The translations under genes were made by a program, and so were the position numbers. Below are positions 32,262 to 44,457 of a stretch of DNA of 64,000 nucleotides, one piece after another. The stretch is taken from positions 40,564,923 to 40,628,922 of the forward strand of contig CM055110.1 in NCBI GenBank assembly GCA_029204225.1, read 5' to 3'. Numbering within the stretch: the first letter of the stretch is position 1; each line of letters begins with the position of its first letter. A model generated the notes under the pieces. It ran no database searches. It was not told the origin of the DNA and saw only the letters and a list, made by a program, of their open reading frames with translations. The stretch comes from Diphasiastrum complanatum. Lineage: Eukaryota; Streptophyta; Lycopodiopsida; Lycopodiales; Lycopodiaceae.

Positions 32262-32760
32262 CATGAAATTTCATAATACAGTGCTTTCTGATAAAATGTT
32301 TTCCGACGTCCATGCAAACATTTCAAAGCAAATCTCAAGCGGGTGGGAAACTATGGTGGAAATCGAATTTTTAAATGGACTTCGTAATCCAACAAATTTA
32401 TAGATGTCGCAGTACAATTATTTGGCATCTAACATGGCCATTGGAACTTATGTCCACGTCAATAATTTGATATGATTCAGATCATTTGTTCATAACTGTT
32501 AATAAAAAAATAGGCAAAATTAATTTGAGTTGCATTTTAAGCACTTAAAAATTGATGAAGGAAACTTAACTTCAACAAATATATATTCATACATAAATGG
32601 TCCAAGTACAGAAATATGTTACAAATTGGATTATTTAAATACCTAATTATAATTAGAACCATGTGAGTCATCGCAATTGGACTCACATGACTGCGATCCA
32701 TGGGATTGAGACCGTGATACCTACGTCCAATAAAGATGATCCAATTATCTGAGAAATGTG
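32262..32760. repeat. BAH-like gene 3' scrap plus repeat R1 terminal part (copy E)
   Basis: 32262-32345 repeats the 3' end of the BAH-like gene (LSDKMFSDVHANISKQIS) but continues with a different C-terminus. 32380-32470 matches 56240-56345 and 32500-32760 matches 61745-62045, including the C-terminal Ser-Gln-Ser-His coding of a CACTA gene on the minus strand (stop near 32650). Confidence 0.65.
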
Positions 32761-33087
32761 ATGAGAGTGAAAGTTAGACCACATGAATGTAGTGAAGTTA
32801 AAGTATATCTTGAAGCCATATATACCTCAGATCTAAAATATCCATCTGAATCAAAGCACAAGGAAGTCTTGAAGTTTGTGAAGAAAGGATTCCTCAAAAA
32901 TCCAGATCGCGTCAAACAACAACGAGAGGCCGCTAAGAAGCTGCAGGAGACTTTAGAGACCTTCACACCTTGGGAGCGGTGGCCAAGGTTCTCCCATGGA
33001 CATCATTATAACCCTATCAAATTGCTCCATTCTGTCCTAAAAATAGACTCCATACAATTGGAGATTCATGTAGAGGACTTAACTTAA
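32758..33087 (+). pseudogene. CACTA second-gene fragment, plus-strand piece
   Basis: Frame with FVKKGFLKNPDRVKQQREAAKKL followed by a W...GGQGS-like block. It parallels the minus-strand reading near 33560-33700 (KFGKKEF...DRFKQQRETTKK...GGQGSFYAHF), so the window holds two copies of this gene segment in opposite orientation. No start or end of its own. Confidence 0.45.
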
Positions 33088-33129
33088 ACAAAATATAGAT
33101 ATTGATGCATAAATGTTTCAATTACAAAT

Positions 33130-33748
33130 ATATATCAGAATAAAATGGCTAATTATTAGATCAAGCTGAATCGTACCCATCCTAGCCATGGTCATCAGAC
33201 TCATGTGACTGCGATGCATGAGACTGGGACTGCGATACTTGCATGCAATGAAGATGTGTAAATTTTGTAAATGATGTTGTTAGAGTGTCCGACCATATGA
33301 ATGTGGTGAAGTCAGAATATATGTTGAAATCATAATACATACCTCAGAATATCTATCCCAATCAATTCTCACTCCTTGTCTCTCCAATAATTCGAGTAAT
33401 GATTGCATGTTGTTGGAATATGCATACTTGTACTCATCTTTTGTGGGAGACCGCTTTACGCCAAATCGATGATTGTAATTTAATTTTTTTCAAACAAATT
33501 CACAAATAAAATATGAATTACAACAATATCAAATTCAACTTATGGGTGGGCAGACTTATGAAATGGGCATAAAAAGAACCTTGGCCACCACTGCCCAGGT
33601 GCAAGGGCACTGCCGTCTCCATATGCTTCTTAGTTGTCTCTCTTTGTTGCTTGAAACGATCTAGATTTTCTCAAAATTCCTTCTTTCCAAACTTCCAATC
33701 GTCCTTGTGCACGTTGTATGGCCTAGATTTGCCAGCTCTCATCACATC
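33130..33748 (-). pseudogene. 3' exons of a CACTA second gene (minus)
   Basis: Continues from 33749-34554. It reads KFGKKEF, then after a stop DRFKQQRETTKKHMET and GGQGSFYAHF, an exon ending in WDRYSE before a donor GTATGTATT (about 33340), and a final exon SQSQSHASQSHES near 33190-33250. The same C-terminal exon occurs at 61911-62030. Several stops. Confidence 0.45.
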
Positions 33749-34554
33749 TCAAATCTCTGATTTGCAGTGGCTCATCACGTCTCTTATGCATAGTCCCATC
33801 CAGATTCGGTCAAATTCCAAATCAAGGGAGGGGATTGGAAATTCTCTATGCAATTGGTCAATGACATAATTTTTTTCCTCATCACTTTCTTTGCGCCAGT
33901 CCTTGAAAATGTCCCTGTTGAAAACCACATGTGTGAGTTGCCTCATGCGAGTGATGACGCAATCACCATGGTCATCCTCCACTTTGTTCTTCTCGACATC
34001 TATGTCATAGGATGGCAAGACGCCATCTGATGGAGATGTGACAAAGCGAGTGTCGAGAGGAGTGGGGGAGTTGAATACAACATGAGAAATTTGGGGAGGA
34101 GTTTGAAGGCGATCACAAGAAGAGTGGGGAGGGGTATGAAGAGGAGAAGGTTGGGGAGGAGTTTGAGCGGGAGTGTAATCAACAAGGGTTTGAATGAGAG
34201 AAAAAATGGGTGAAGTGGCCTGGCAAGAGGGATCACAGTGCCATGGAGACCCCATAGGGGGCGTGGGTACGAAGAAAGAAAAATGTGAGGAGAGAGTCTG
34301 GAGGTGTCGGGATAATCAGGTGTGACAGATGCAAGAGTCATAGTATCACGCACCATCCGCATTACTTTCCTACGATGAGGCCTGCTAGATGGACGTGCGG
34401 GACTTGAGACCGCATGAAGCACTACATGAAGTACGACATCATTGGCATCACCGCCACAACAAGAGCCGTCGTTGAGGTGACTCCTCCTACGATCTCTCTT
34501 TTTTCGGCCGGAGAACGACGACCTACACACCGCATGTTTCTTTGGTGTTGTCAT
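33749..34554 (-). pseudogene. 5' part of a CACTA second gene (Ptta/Transposase_24-like)
   Basis: Starts at the ATG at 34554 with a basic region (RKKRDRRRSH), shifts frame near 34255, then is Pro/Ser/Thr-rich before RMRQLTHVVFNRDIFKDWRKESDEEKNYVIDQLHREF and FDRIWMGLCIRDVM. The W...K..I...F...D+...R pattern suggests the DNA-binding second protein of CACTA elements. It is the inverted partner of 29790-30227 and the better preserved of the two. Confidence 0.5.
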
Positions 34555-34749
34555 TTCTAGGCGAAATACTCAACCGGCAAAGACAACTCGATTGTAGAGC
34601 CAGTTAGCCCCCTTTGCATCGTCAATGGATTCATGTCATCATTAATATTGTTAGGGTTATGGTTTGTGGTTAATTATAGATGGAAAATTGTTTTATATGT
34701 TGGTATTGCCCTCGTAGATTTGACTCAATACCTTCAAAAAACTCGGACT
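34555..34749. other. Intergenic, nothing recognised
   Basis: Upstream flank of the CACTA second gene; no motif that I can name. Confidence 0.3.
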
Positions 34750-35139
34750 ATGATATGGGAACCACGCACAACACACATGAATAAATTAAGATTCTACAAA
34801 TTAGAGTAGCATGAAACATAAATTAAGATACTACGAATTAGGGTAGCATGAACGTAAACAAATGACATCATACTTACACGCACACACACACACACGCACA
34901 CACATCCTAAACCCTAAACACACATGAAGAGAAAAAAAAAAAAGAGAACATAGTAGAGTGCTAATCAAAACTTCCAAACCGTATGATTATATCCTATTCC
35001 ATAATGTCACCACATGCTCCCTCCCTATACCATTTGGGCTTTTTTGTGGAACTTATCATTTAACAAAAACATTTGAACCATGTCTTTAGTGGAAGAAAAC
35101 AAGGGCTACACACCTTCCTAGAATTGGGAGTGTTGATTA

Positions 35140-35233
<94 letters not shown>

Positions 35234-35531
35234 AGCATGAAACATAACTAGTACACAACACATAAATTAAGACCCTGCAAATTAAAGTAGCATAAATAAA
35301 TTAAGATCCTACAAATTAGAGTAGCATGAGCTGGTAAGCATGAAATATAAATCAAGATACTATGAATTAGGGTAGCATGAACTAGTGATCATGAATAAAC
35401 GAATCGCATCATACTTACATGCACACGCACACACGCATACACACACTCTAAACCCTAAACCCTAAACACACACAAAGAGAAAAAAAGAGAGAGGACAACT
35501 TCTTAGAATTGAGAGTGTTGGTTACCTTTAA

Positions 35532-35620
<89 letters not shown>

Positions 35621-35960
35621 AATGAAACATAACTAATACACAACACAAAAATTAAGACCCTGCAAATTAAAGTAGCATGCATAGATTAAGATCATACAAA
35701 TTCAAGTAGCATGAACTAGTAAGCATGAAACATAAATCAAGATACTATGAATTAGGGTAGCATAAACTAGTGATCATGAAACATAAACGAATGGCATCAT
35801 AATTACGTGCACACGCACACACACACCCTAAACCCTAAACCCTAAACCCTAAACACACACGCAGAGAAAAAAAAAATGAGAACATAGTAGAGTGCTAATC
35901 AAAACTCCCGAACTGTACAATTATATCCTATTCTAGAATGTTACCACATGTTCCCTCCCT
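34750..35960. repeat. Composite tandem repeat: three units with CT/CA microsatellites and telomere-like CCCTAAA
   Basis: Three diverged units of roughly 380 bases. Each contains phrases like AGTAGCATGAA and ATTAAGATACTA..AATTAGGGTAGC, a CA-rich run, and CCCTAAA repeats (about 34905, 35447-35467, 35826-35853 with four copies). (CT)n tracts lie at 35144-35231 and 35536-35618. Flanking text such as GAGAACATAGTAGAGTGCTAATC is shared by units 1 and 3. Confidence 0.85.
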
Positions 35961-36426
35961 GTCATTAGAGAAATTCTCAATATCAAAAAGACCCTTTGTA
36001 AAGATACTTTTATTTTTTTTCTTTAGTTTCGACCATCACCAGGCCCAATCAAAATGCACAGATTTGAAATCTACGTAACGTAGTTCAAATTAAATGAGAA
36101 ATAAAAATGCAATATAGAAAACTTTAAAATTTGTGTCTGGGCAGCATGGACGTATCCCATTGGTTTCTTCTTCCTGCCCGACACGTGCTAATCTACCTGA
36201 CGTCAATACCTCAAGCTAAATCTACTTGACTATGCTGGTTAGTATAATGAAATTTTCTAACTATACTAGTTACAGTTATAGAAATATAGTATGTACAGTT
36301 ACATAAAATATGGTATACGGAGTAACTGTGACTATGTTAGCATTCAAATTAGATTAAATGTGATACGAAAAATTGAAATTAAGTATCATATCAGAGATTT
36401 TTGGCGCCCAAGCTTTGAAAATAGCA

Positions 36427-37478
36427 ATGGCAAGGAGACCCAATTCTACAATCGAGTCTGTGATTCTTTACAATGAGAAAGACGAAGCTGATAACTGGAA
36501 GCCAACAAAATATATGAAGAATTCATGGGTATTGCTGCATCCATCATTAAAGGGCAATTTTCGACAAAAGAAAAGAGCAAAAATGACTTACAAATCTTAT
36601 TGGAAAGCAAAAATTTTGGAGTTTAAGACTATCCCGGGAGGTCAATCGATATCAGAAGTCTTAGTACAACATGTATATATGCATTCAAATATCAAAGTAC
36701 ATGATATCAATCCTCATGATCATCAAAAATATAATTGTAAGTATATCAAAACATATGCATTCTACAGCAATCATAGGTGATTTTCTTTATTGATGCTCTT
36801 CAGATTATGATTTAAATGCTTCAACATTGTTATTTTCTTTCAGATTTATATCCATCATGCATAAGTGAATGGGAGCCCGCACAATCACTTGTAGGAATAT
36901 TAGACGTGATTCACTCTGATGTTGGAAAGTTGTAATACAGAGGAAGAAGTCCAAAGGAACTTGCAGATTGTGGTATCTATTTTTATGAATCTTTATATAC
37001 GCTACAAACAACTGGAGGTTTTGGCAAGCTCGAAGCGATACCATTGCCTAGTTTTCAAAGTGATGAGTGGCCTACTCCTGATAGCATTGTTTCTGAATCC
37101 TTGAGATGCAAGCTACTCATTGATATTAAAAATGCTATGAAGATAAGCACATGCTCGAAAATTGTTCACCTAAGCTGGTTTATCACATTACATATATTTG
37201 TTGATTTTTTCTCAAGTGCTAATGTTCTTAGGACACCAGCTTTATTTGTTTGCAAGGATTTATCAGATGAGACTTTGTCAGATTGCATGGATCAAGGCTG
37301 GCATAGTAAAACAAATAATGACATAGAATGCAGGATTAAAAAGTCCTCAATGATCTTTCGTTATCATATCAAAAAGCAAATGCTCAGTCTCACATTTAGC
37401 TACCAGAGATACAAGAAAATTGAAGGTACATGGCTACCACTGGATCAAGACTTTGAACTAAATGGTCACACAAGGTGA
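36427..37478 (+). pseudogene. BAH-like gene, copy 2 (broken)
   Basis: Closely similar to 27635-28690 including the intron (exon 1 36427-36736, donor GTAAGTATAT; exon 2 from 36844). A CAA-to-TAA change creates a stop at 36933-36935, about 30 codons into exon 2. Homology ends abruptly at 37478 after FELNGHT, losing the last 75 or so codons. Upstream similarity reaches the boundary phrase at about 35966. The conserved intron shows a DNA-level duplication, not a retrocopy. Confidence 0.8.
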
Positions 37479-39335
37479 ATCTATGTATAGGAAACTTAAG
37501 GCTATGCATGGCTATGTGCCCAGGTTGCTTTTGGCTCTATATATTGAGGCCAAACTCACCCTACTCCTCATTGCGGTCATTGATTCATTGCCAGAGTTTC
37601 ACTCTACCTTCATGCTTCCTATTTCTTGGCTTGGGGGTGAAGCTTCTAGAATTGATTGGTTGCTTCTACTTGGTTGGGTGGTTGCTCCATAGTGTGTTTT
37701 CCATTGTGTTCTGTCTTGTAAGCTGGATCTTAGGGAGCTTCCCTTATAGTGGTATCAAAGCAAGGCTTTCAAAGATTGGAGAACTTGAAGGCAAGCTCTA
37801 CATGGGAAAGGAAGATCGAAGCACTTGGAATTACATCCCGGTTTGAGTGCTGATTTGTCAAAGGAGGTTTGGAATTTGAATTGTTAATTCTTGGAGCTCT
37901 TCAAAATTGTTGGTAACATGCTTATCATCATGTTTTCATTTTGAAGGAGAACCTAAGAGTTAGTCAAGTAATTTCATTCTGAATTTTCTGGTTTTGTTTT
38001 CAGAAAATTTTCAACTCATGTAGAATGATTTGCATTTTGTTAATCACCTGATTGTTGTATGGATTTTGCATAACATAGAGAGTTTTGATAGTTGCAAAGA
38101 TTCATAATATTGTTTTGGGGGATTCGATTCATGCACAGCTGATTCTCTTTATTAATAGAGTATAAAAGGTCAATTTATCTAATTGTATAAGCAATTAGTG
38201 ATGTTGTTTCTTGAATCAAATCATTGCATGAAGGGATTGAAGTTATCTCTCTAATTTTGATCCTTATGTAATGCATGCAAACCAAAGACATAGAATAAAA
38301 TTGCAAAGCTGTCAATTCTCTGGTATGAAGCAATCTTACAACCCTGTTTAAGAATCAAACTTGATAAACAAGATATTGTGTGGCCTGATTTTCTGAAACC
38401 CTGGTTTATACAATTCCTACAACTGTCTGGATTTCGCAAAAGTCAGAAAAATCTAGTTTTACTGGTTAAACCTGTCAAAGAGATTTTTTGACTATAGCAA
38501 GGTATTATCCCAGTTGGAAAGTTGTAGTGACTTGAGAACTGGTTGTGTTGGATGACATTGCTCTCTAGTCGTTTTCAGACCGTTTTGATGGGTTGGTTGA
38601 TTAGTTTTCTTTTATGAAGCTTGAATGTTGTCCTATCCTATAGAATGGTTTCCCGTGAGAGATTGTTGATGTTACAGCAGGGTGCTGCTCCCTTGAATAT
38701 CATATTTAATGGATGGCTACCTACGATTTTCCAAGCGCTAGTATAGTGAGAAGGAGTGTGTGCATCTGAAGCAGAATAGACAGTTGTGGGAAGTGGAAAC
38801 TCGAGTAGCTTGATCATTCTTGGTAGCCAAGAGATGTTGTAGTGTATTGGAGGTGGATGGAAGTAAGCAGTGAATGTGCCGAGGAAGAGTGCGATCCATG
38901 CTATCTGTCCCTGTCTCTCTCTCTCTCTCGCGATCCAGCAGGCATGTCAATAATCTCTTCCTCTCTCTCTCTCTCTCTCTCTTGGGGGTTGCGGCTGAGT
39001 GTACATCAAACTTTTTTGTGGTGGCGGTTGTAGGGCTTTGTGCTCTTTTTTTTAATGGATAAACCTTTCTTTAGGATTTTTGAGAATGTGATGGTTGCTT
39101 GCCTTAAGAATAAAGGTTATGGTTTTTGCTTAGTTGTAGAAAACTTTGCATTGGAAGGTTAATTTTGGATTATCCAGGGTTTGAACTGTTTTTTGCATGT
39201 GAAGAGAGTCTATGTTTGGTAATAGATTTTCCATTCGTTGGCTACTTTTCCAGCAAAGGCATGGGAAATAGTTAAATTTAACTAATGGATTACCATAAGT
39301 AACCTCATGTATGGATTTTCAAGGCTATAACCGAT
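37479..39335. other. AT-rich region without recognised gene; PBS-like site
   Basis: TGGTATCAAAGC at 37750-37761 resembles a retroelement PBS, but no LTR ending in CA precedes it. Open frames at 37462-37846 are hydrophobic and unrecognised. Short (CT)n runs occur at about 38911-38934 and 38959-38981. Confidence 0.35.
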
Positions 39336-40400
39336 GTTGGAGGTAACAATATAAAATTTGCTATCCTAACAGGCCATCTATGAATTCGGTTCATAGATTT
39401 AGTATTGAGAGCAAGATATTCGTTTCTCATGAATCACCTTTCCAAAGCGGTACCCGATCAAAGAAAATTTAATTTTTCTGGAACTGTGTTTGGTGGTGAC
39501 TTAACTTTGGAAGCAAAGTTCTTCCCAGATTGAAAGTTAAAATTGAATTTTTTTCTTTTTTGTTGAATTTCGAACTTGGATTAAAGTTTGAAATCTGTTA
39601 CTTGTCCGAGATATTTCTAAACGATATTGATCGTTGAAAATGGATCAAGTTAACGTTTGTGCAAGATACTCGTCAAAATTAACTTTAAAACCGTCAAACA
39701 ATATTAAATGGCCAGCTAAAATGAGTGATGAGAGAACTCTTTATCCGATCCATGGAATCTTGTTTGGATACAGTTTAAGAGTTCTGAAATCCTATTGGTA
39801 GGATTTCCATTTATGTAATTTCATATTTTGAATTTGGATAGTTTTTATCAATATCGATGAAGTAATGCCAGACCAGACAAAAAAAAAATAGTCCAATTTT
39901 ATTAGAAAACTATAATAATAGAAATTTAAAGACTGAATTCATTTCCAGTTAAATCCTATGGTGAATTATATTCAAAAGATCAAACTAGTTGTGTTTTTTA
40001 TTGATAGTTGATCAATAATTCAGTCCAGGTATAGGATAGAAATGAAATTGTTTTAGTTTCTACATTAATTAATTTTAAAATATTTACTAATGTTGTTACA
40101 TTTTCTTTGTACATTAATTGAAAAAGATTTTCAGGGAACTGAAAATTCTAAGTAGGAAAGAAGAGTGGACATCAGGGGTAGTAATTGTAATTGGAAAATG
40201 TTTTATGCAGTTAGGATTTTGGTAATCCTAGTAAATAATTGCTTAATACCTGATATTAAGTTCTTGGATTAACTTCATTTAATTAAATTCATAAATTATA
40301 TCTTTGTAACTATTGAGTTATGGTTTTGGATGTCAATTGTGATGTTAGAAGTAGAATCTGATACATGGATTATATTGGATCTGTTAATTGATAGAAGCTT
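39336..40400 (+). repeat. Dispersed repeat family R1, copy D (partial)
   Basis: Diverged match to 55225-56220 of copy C on the same strand, for example GGTATAGGATAGAAATGAAATTG near 40029 and TTGGATGTCAATTGTGATG near 40326. Confidence 0.7.
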
Positions 40401-43400
40401 GTCCCTAGAGTTAATGATCTTGGATCTAGTGAAATTCGAAGCTTATCATTAACCAGAAAGGATCAGAATGTAATATTGAACCATGTTAATTCTATTGTTT
40501 AGATTACAAGATTAGGTGTGGATTGTAATATCCATCTAATAAGCATGGCAGTCATCTAAATAAATGGATTCTCCAGTGTTGGGAACAAGAGATAATATCT
40601 TATATGGATTATAGGACAGCTAGATGATTAATGGATCTCTAGAATATCAGATAAGGTTGTTAAGGATTTTTTGGAAGGAAAAGCTGATGGTATGGGACAT
40701 CACTAATTTCAGAAAGGGAATTCTAGGACTGTAAAGATCTGATGATCAATGGTGTGTTTTAGTACCTAGTCGCGATATGGGAAAAAAAGAAAACCATTCG
40801 ATCAAATGTGGGATATTTTGGAAAATTTTGAGGTTTAATCTAGATCCCTATGTGGTTTCTCATTATTTACAAAATCGGAGTCCCTCAAATCTATTTCTCG
40901 CTTTCTTGATTAATCCTTTACTTCTTAGTAATTTCTCGAATATAAGATATCAGACTGATTTATATGATTCTTTTTGGTGTGAAGTTATTCTTCTGAAAGA
41001 CTGTTATGTCATATAAATTACAACTTGTTGAATAGACTTGGAATTCAGATAAATTCTAAGGTTAAAATGTTTCAATATCTTAAATCTAGAATGTCTCTAT
41101 TGCATACATGAATTTCGATGGAATAGTAGCTTCTATCATTCAGATTGAAAATATTTGGAGGAGAAGTCCTGTTTGTAATGAAGTGAATCTTTTAATGGAA
41201 GCACTTATTATTGACTTTTCTTAGATTTGCATATTTTCATATGTCATCTTTCCAGTTAACTTTTATTAAAATCGATAAGTTCTTTAAAAGGAGAGGTGGT
41301 GGTGGAATAAATTTCTATTTGAGAATCTGTGGGTTGCATATTTTTTGGAAGAGAACCAGCTAGGGTATAGAAATGAGATTTGGTTTGAAAGGAATTTTGG
41401 ATAGATTCAGAGTAAGATGTCTAATTGGAACTTTTTGAATAATAGAAATTCTCTAGGGATTGTGTGGACAATCTGGAACTAGAACCGGTTTGATATTTGA
41501 ATTATTATCTATAAGTAGTACAGTGAAAGGTCAAAGGTTACTAATTTTATTCTGATTGGAATAGAAGTAAGTTTGATAAAAATTTAAGTCTAAGAGTTCT
41601 GTATTGGATCATCCTAATTTTAGTTGAGTACTTGGATCAGAGAGGGGTTGATTGAGTGGAAGAAATTATGTAATTAGAGGTAAGTTGGATGGGAAAAATG
41701 TTAAGAGTAAATGTTATTCGTCTCAGAGATTTTTCGAATATGTTATTTACTCGTGAGAAATAGAAATTATTTTGTAGCTAAGTTACAAGGTGAGTAACAT
41801 ATGTGGGTTCTGGAGAAATCTGCCAAATAAAAATGTGTTTATGTACTGGGTCATAGTGAGATTATTCACATATGTGCACGATTAATCTTGTATGAATATA
41901 CTATGTATTCTTGGTTACTAGGGATATTTGGTGCACTTAACCTAGTCGGCGAGCATAAGCATATGATTAAGTATTGTTTTGATAGATACTTGTAGAGTTA
42001 ACAAATCTTTGTATAGAAGATTTATGGATTAACTAATAAATGATTTGGGTAAGGATCGAAATGTGGCGTCATACTTATATAATTGAATTCTTCACCTAGA
42101 CATTTGAGATTTCTGAATCATTGACAATTAACTTGAGTAGTTGATTACTCCACGATGGAGTTAATTGGTAAAACGATCAATGTGAAGAGAATTCACCAGA
42201 ACTGATGGTTTTTGAATTATATTGCTTGTAAGACGCATGATTAGTGAATCATTTGGGTTCATTAGTTAAAATTATGTGCATTGGATATACAGTATTCTTG
42301 AAATAGAGGATTCCTTAGTTAAGGGATAGACTCAGCTCATTAGTGGTTGTATCCCAGAGAGCTCAAATGGATAACGAATCATAATGAATCCAAGAATAAC
42401 AACTGAATTGATATTCAGCAGAACTTTGGGTATCTAGATTTAATTCTAGACAAGAATCTAAAGTCTTTTTGTAGTTGAAGATGATTGTCATTTTGGTATG
42501 CAATCAATCTTTAATTACTAGTAGTTTATAGAACTTGAATCTTGCACTTCAGTTAAAGAATCATATTTAAAGAATATTCCTAAATCCAGTATTTTCTTAG
42601 TGGAAATATTTTGGAATGATTTTTACTTTTCTTGAGTTATGTTGGACATATACTCTAGTATCCTATAAATGATTAAGTATAATTTTGGATTCCAGAAAAT
42701 TATGATTGACGAATCATACAAATCTAAATATTTATGATTGACGAATCATAAATAGATACTTAGTTATTGTCAGAGTATTATTCAAAATTGTGATGATTCT
42801 TAAGTGTGACAATCAGTTCTTGATCTATTATTTGAGTAAGAATTCATATCAATATTTTCATTAGAGGAGTTCTCAATATCAAAAAGAACCTTTAAGGAAT
42901 GCCATGTAGGATATAGAAAAATATCTAAAAAAAAAAATATTGTTTATTTGCTTGCCCCCACCACTCCCGAGGCCTCCCCAACTCCCAATGATCTAACCAC
43001 AGTGTCTATAGTCATAGTTAAGAAATGTAAACAGTTCGAAGTATAACTTGACTAAATTCAAAAATATTCCCTCCATTGGTTACGAAAAGGGCAATATTTT
43101 CACTGGATTTAGAATATGACCACCATCCCCAAATTCGAATCAGAAAAAATAGCAAAATGTTTACATATGCATTCCTTCCACGAGAATGAAAATATGGGTG
43201 CCATCTCCAATTATGAATGCCATCTTTACATTGGAATGGAAATATGAGCGCCAACTACCTATTGGAATGAAAAAATGAGCATCATTCCCAAATTTGAATC
43301 AAGCATACAAGCATGGAGATTGGATTGATCGTACAGAGTATATAATATAATCAAAGATGAGTTTTTCATTTTGCTTCATAGAATTGGTCATAGTACTTTG

Positions 43401-43675
43401 ATGCAACTGATTACTCTATTGTTTTTTCTGATGATGACATTGTATCATCTACATGTGGATATCCCTATTGATTTGGCACCTTTGCAGAGAAGAGGAGGCA
43501 AAGGAATTCAAATATCTACTGAGGATCGTTCTCGTTATAGGGTAGAAGGAAAGAAAAACTTGAATTTGTGGATAGATGAAACATTATATCCACAAGATCC
43601 AAGCACTTTGACACATCCCACATTCTCCTCAATACTCATTTAGTTACATGGATATGCAATGGGCATAGTGGGTTA
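40401..43675. other. AT-rich intergenic region, nothing coding recognised
   Basis: No domain in any frame. The R1/BAH boundary phrase ATTAGAGGAGTTCTCAATAT recurs at about 42861 but the sequence after it differs. A loose reiteration of GGAATGxAAATATGxGxGCC is visible at 43170-43290. Confidence 0.4.
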
Positions 43676-44457
43676 CTAGGATATTGTGAAACATTGCAGA
43701 ACCATGAAAACAACTTTATATAAATAAAGTTCACTTTTTAGAAGGTGAGTTAATTCGGATATCCTCTTATTGTCTAAATAGAGAGGCTGCCAAAACTTGC
43801 ATAGTCGATTGTCATTCACCGGAGTGTGAAATCTTTTTCTGTCCAAATGTTCTAAATGACCACTCCCTCCATAGTTCGATATTTCTTTCACTCTATACGG
43901 TCCTTCACCTGTGAACTTCAATTTGCGTTTAATAAGTTTTATCTTATACATTAGTGCTAGATTTCCTCCTCTCATATCTTTTTTGTGTAATCGGCGATCG
44001 TGCCATGCCTTGTGACGGGTTTTCTCAGCTGCTAATGCATGAAATGCCATCAATATAGTCTACCAAAGTTTTTGTAAAGCCTCATGAGGCATCTGGAAGG
44101 ATTTAGCATCATCCAATCGTTCTGTTGCTGCTATGCGTAGAGATGGTATCAAAAATTCAATTGACATAACTACATCTTGTCCATAAACAAGATGAATTGG
44201 TATTTGATTCGTACTACCTTTGTAAGCGGTTCTAAATGCCCATAAAACCAAATAAAACTTATGTTTCCAATCAGAATGACTTGCTTCTACCGTTTTTGTC
44301 ATAATGTTGCAGAGAATCTTGTTGGAAGATTCAGCTTGGCCATTACCCCTCAAATAAAACAAAGTACTAAATCGATGAATAGCAAAAAAGTCTACCAATA
44401 GACACTTTATTGTTTCATTCACAGAATGTGTTATGCGGTCACTAACGATCTCGATAG
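43676..44457 (-). pseudogene. Gypsy-3 integrase, C-terminal two thirds
   Basis: Minus-strand frames read SDRITHSVNETI, YLRGNGQAESSNK (catalytic Glu), WAFRTAYKGSTNQIP, LVYGQDVVMSIEF and then, after a frame change near 44055, HALAAEKTRHKAWHDRR and FTGEGPYRVKEI. It is a diverged relative of Gypsy-1 integrase. The 5' part is at 48530-48830, separated by an insertion with a GATAG duplication. Protease, RT and LTRs of this element are not seen. Confidence 0.8.

Noticed and set aside
40777-41016. Plus-strand frame in the AT-rich region
   Set aside because: Unremarkable composition, no homologous copy in the window and no splice or promoter signal.
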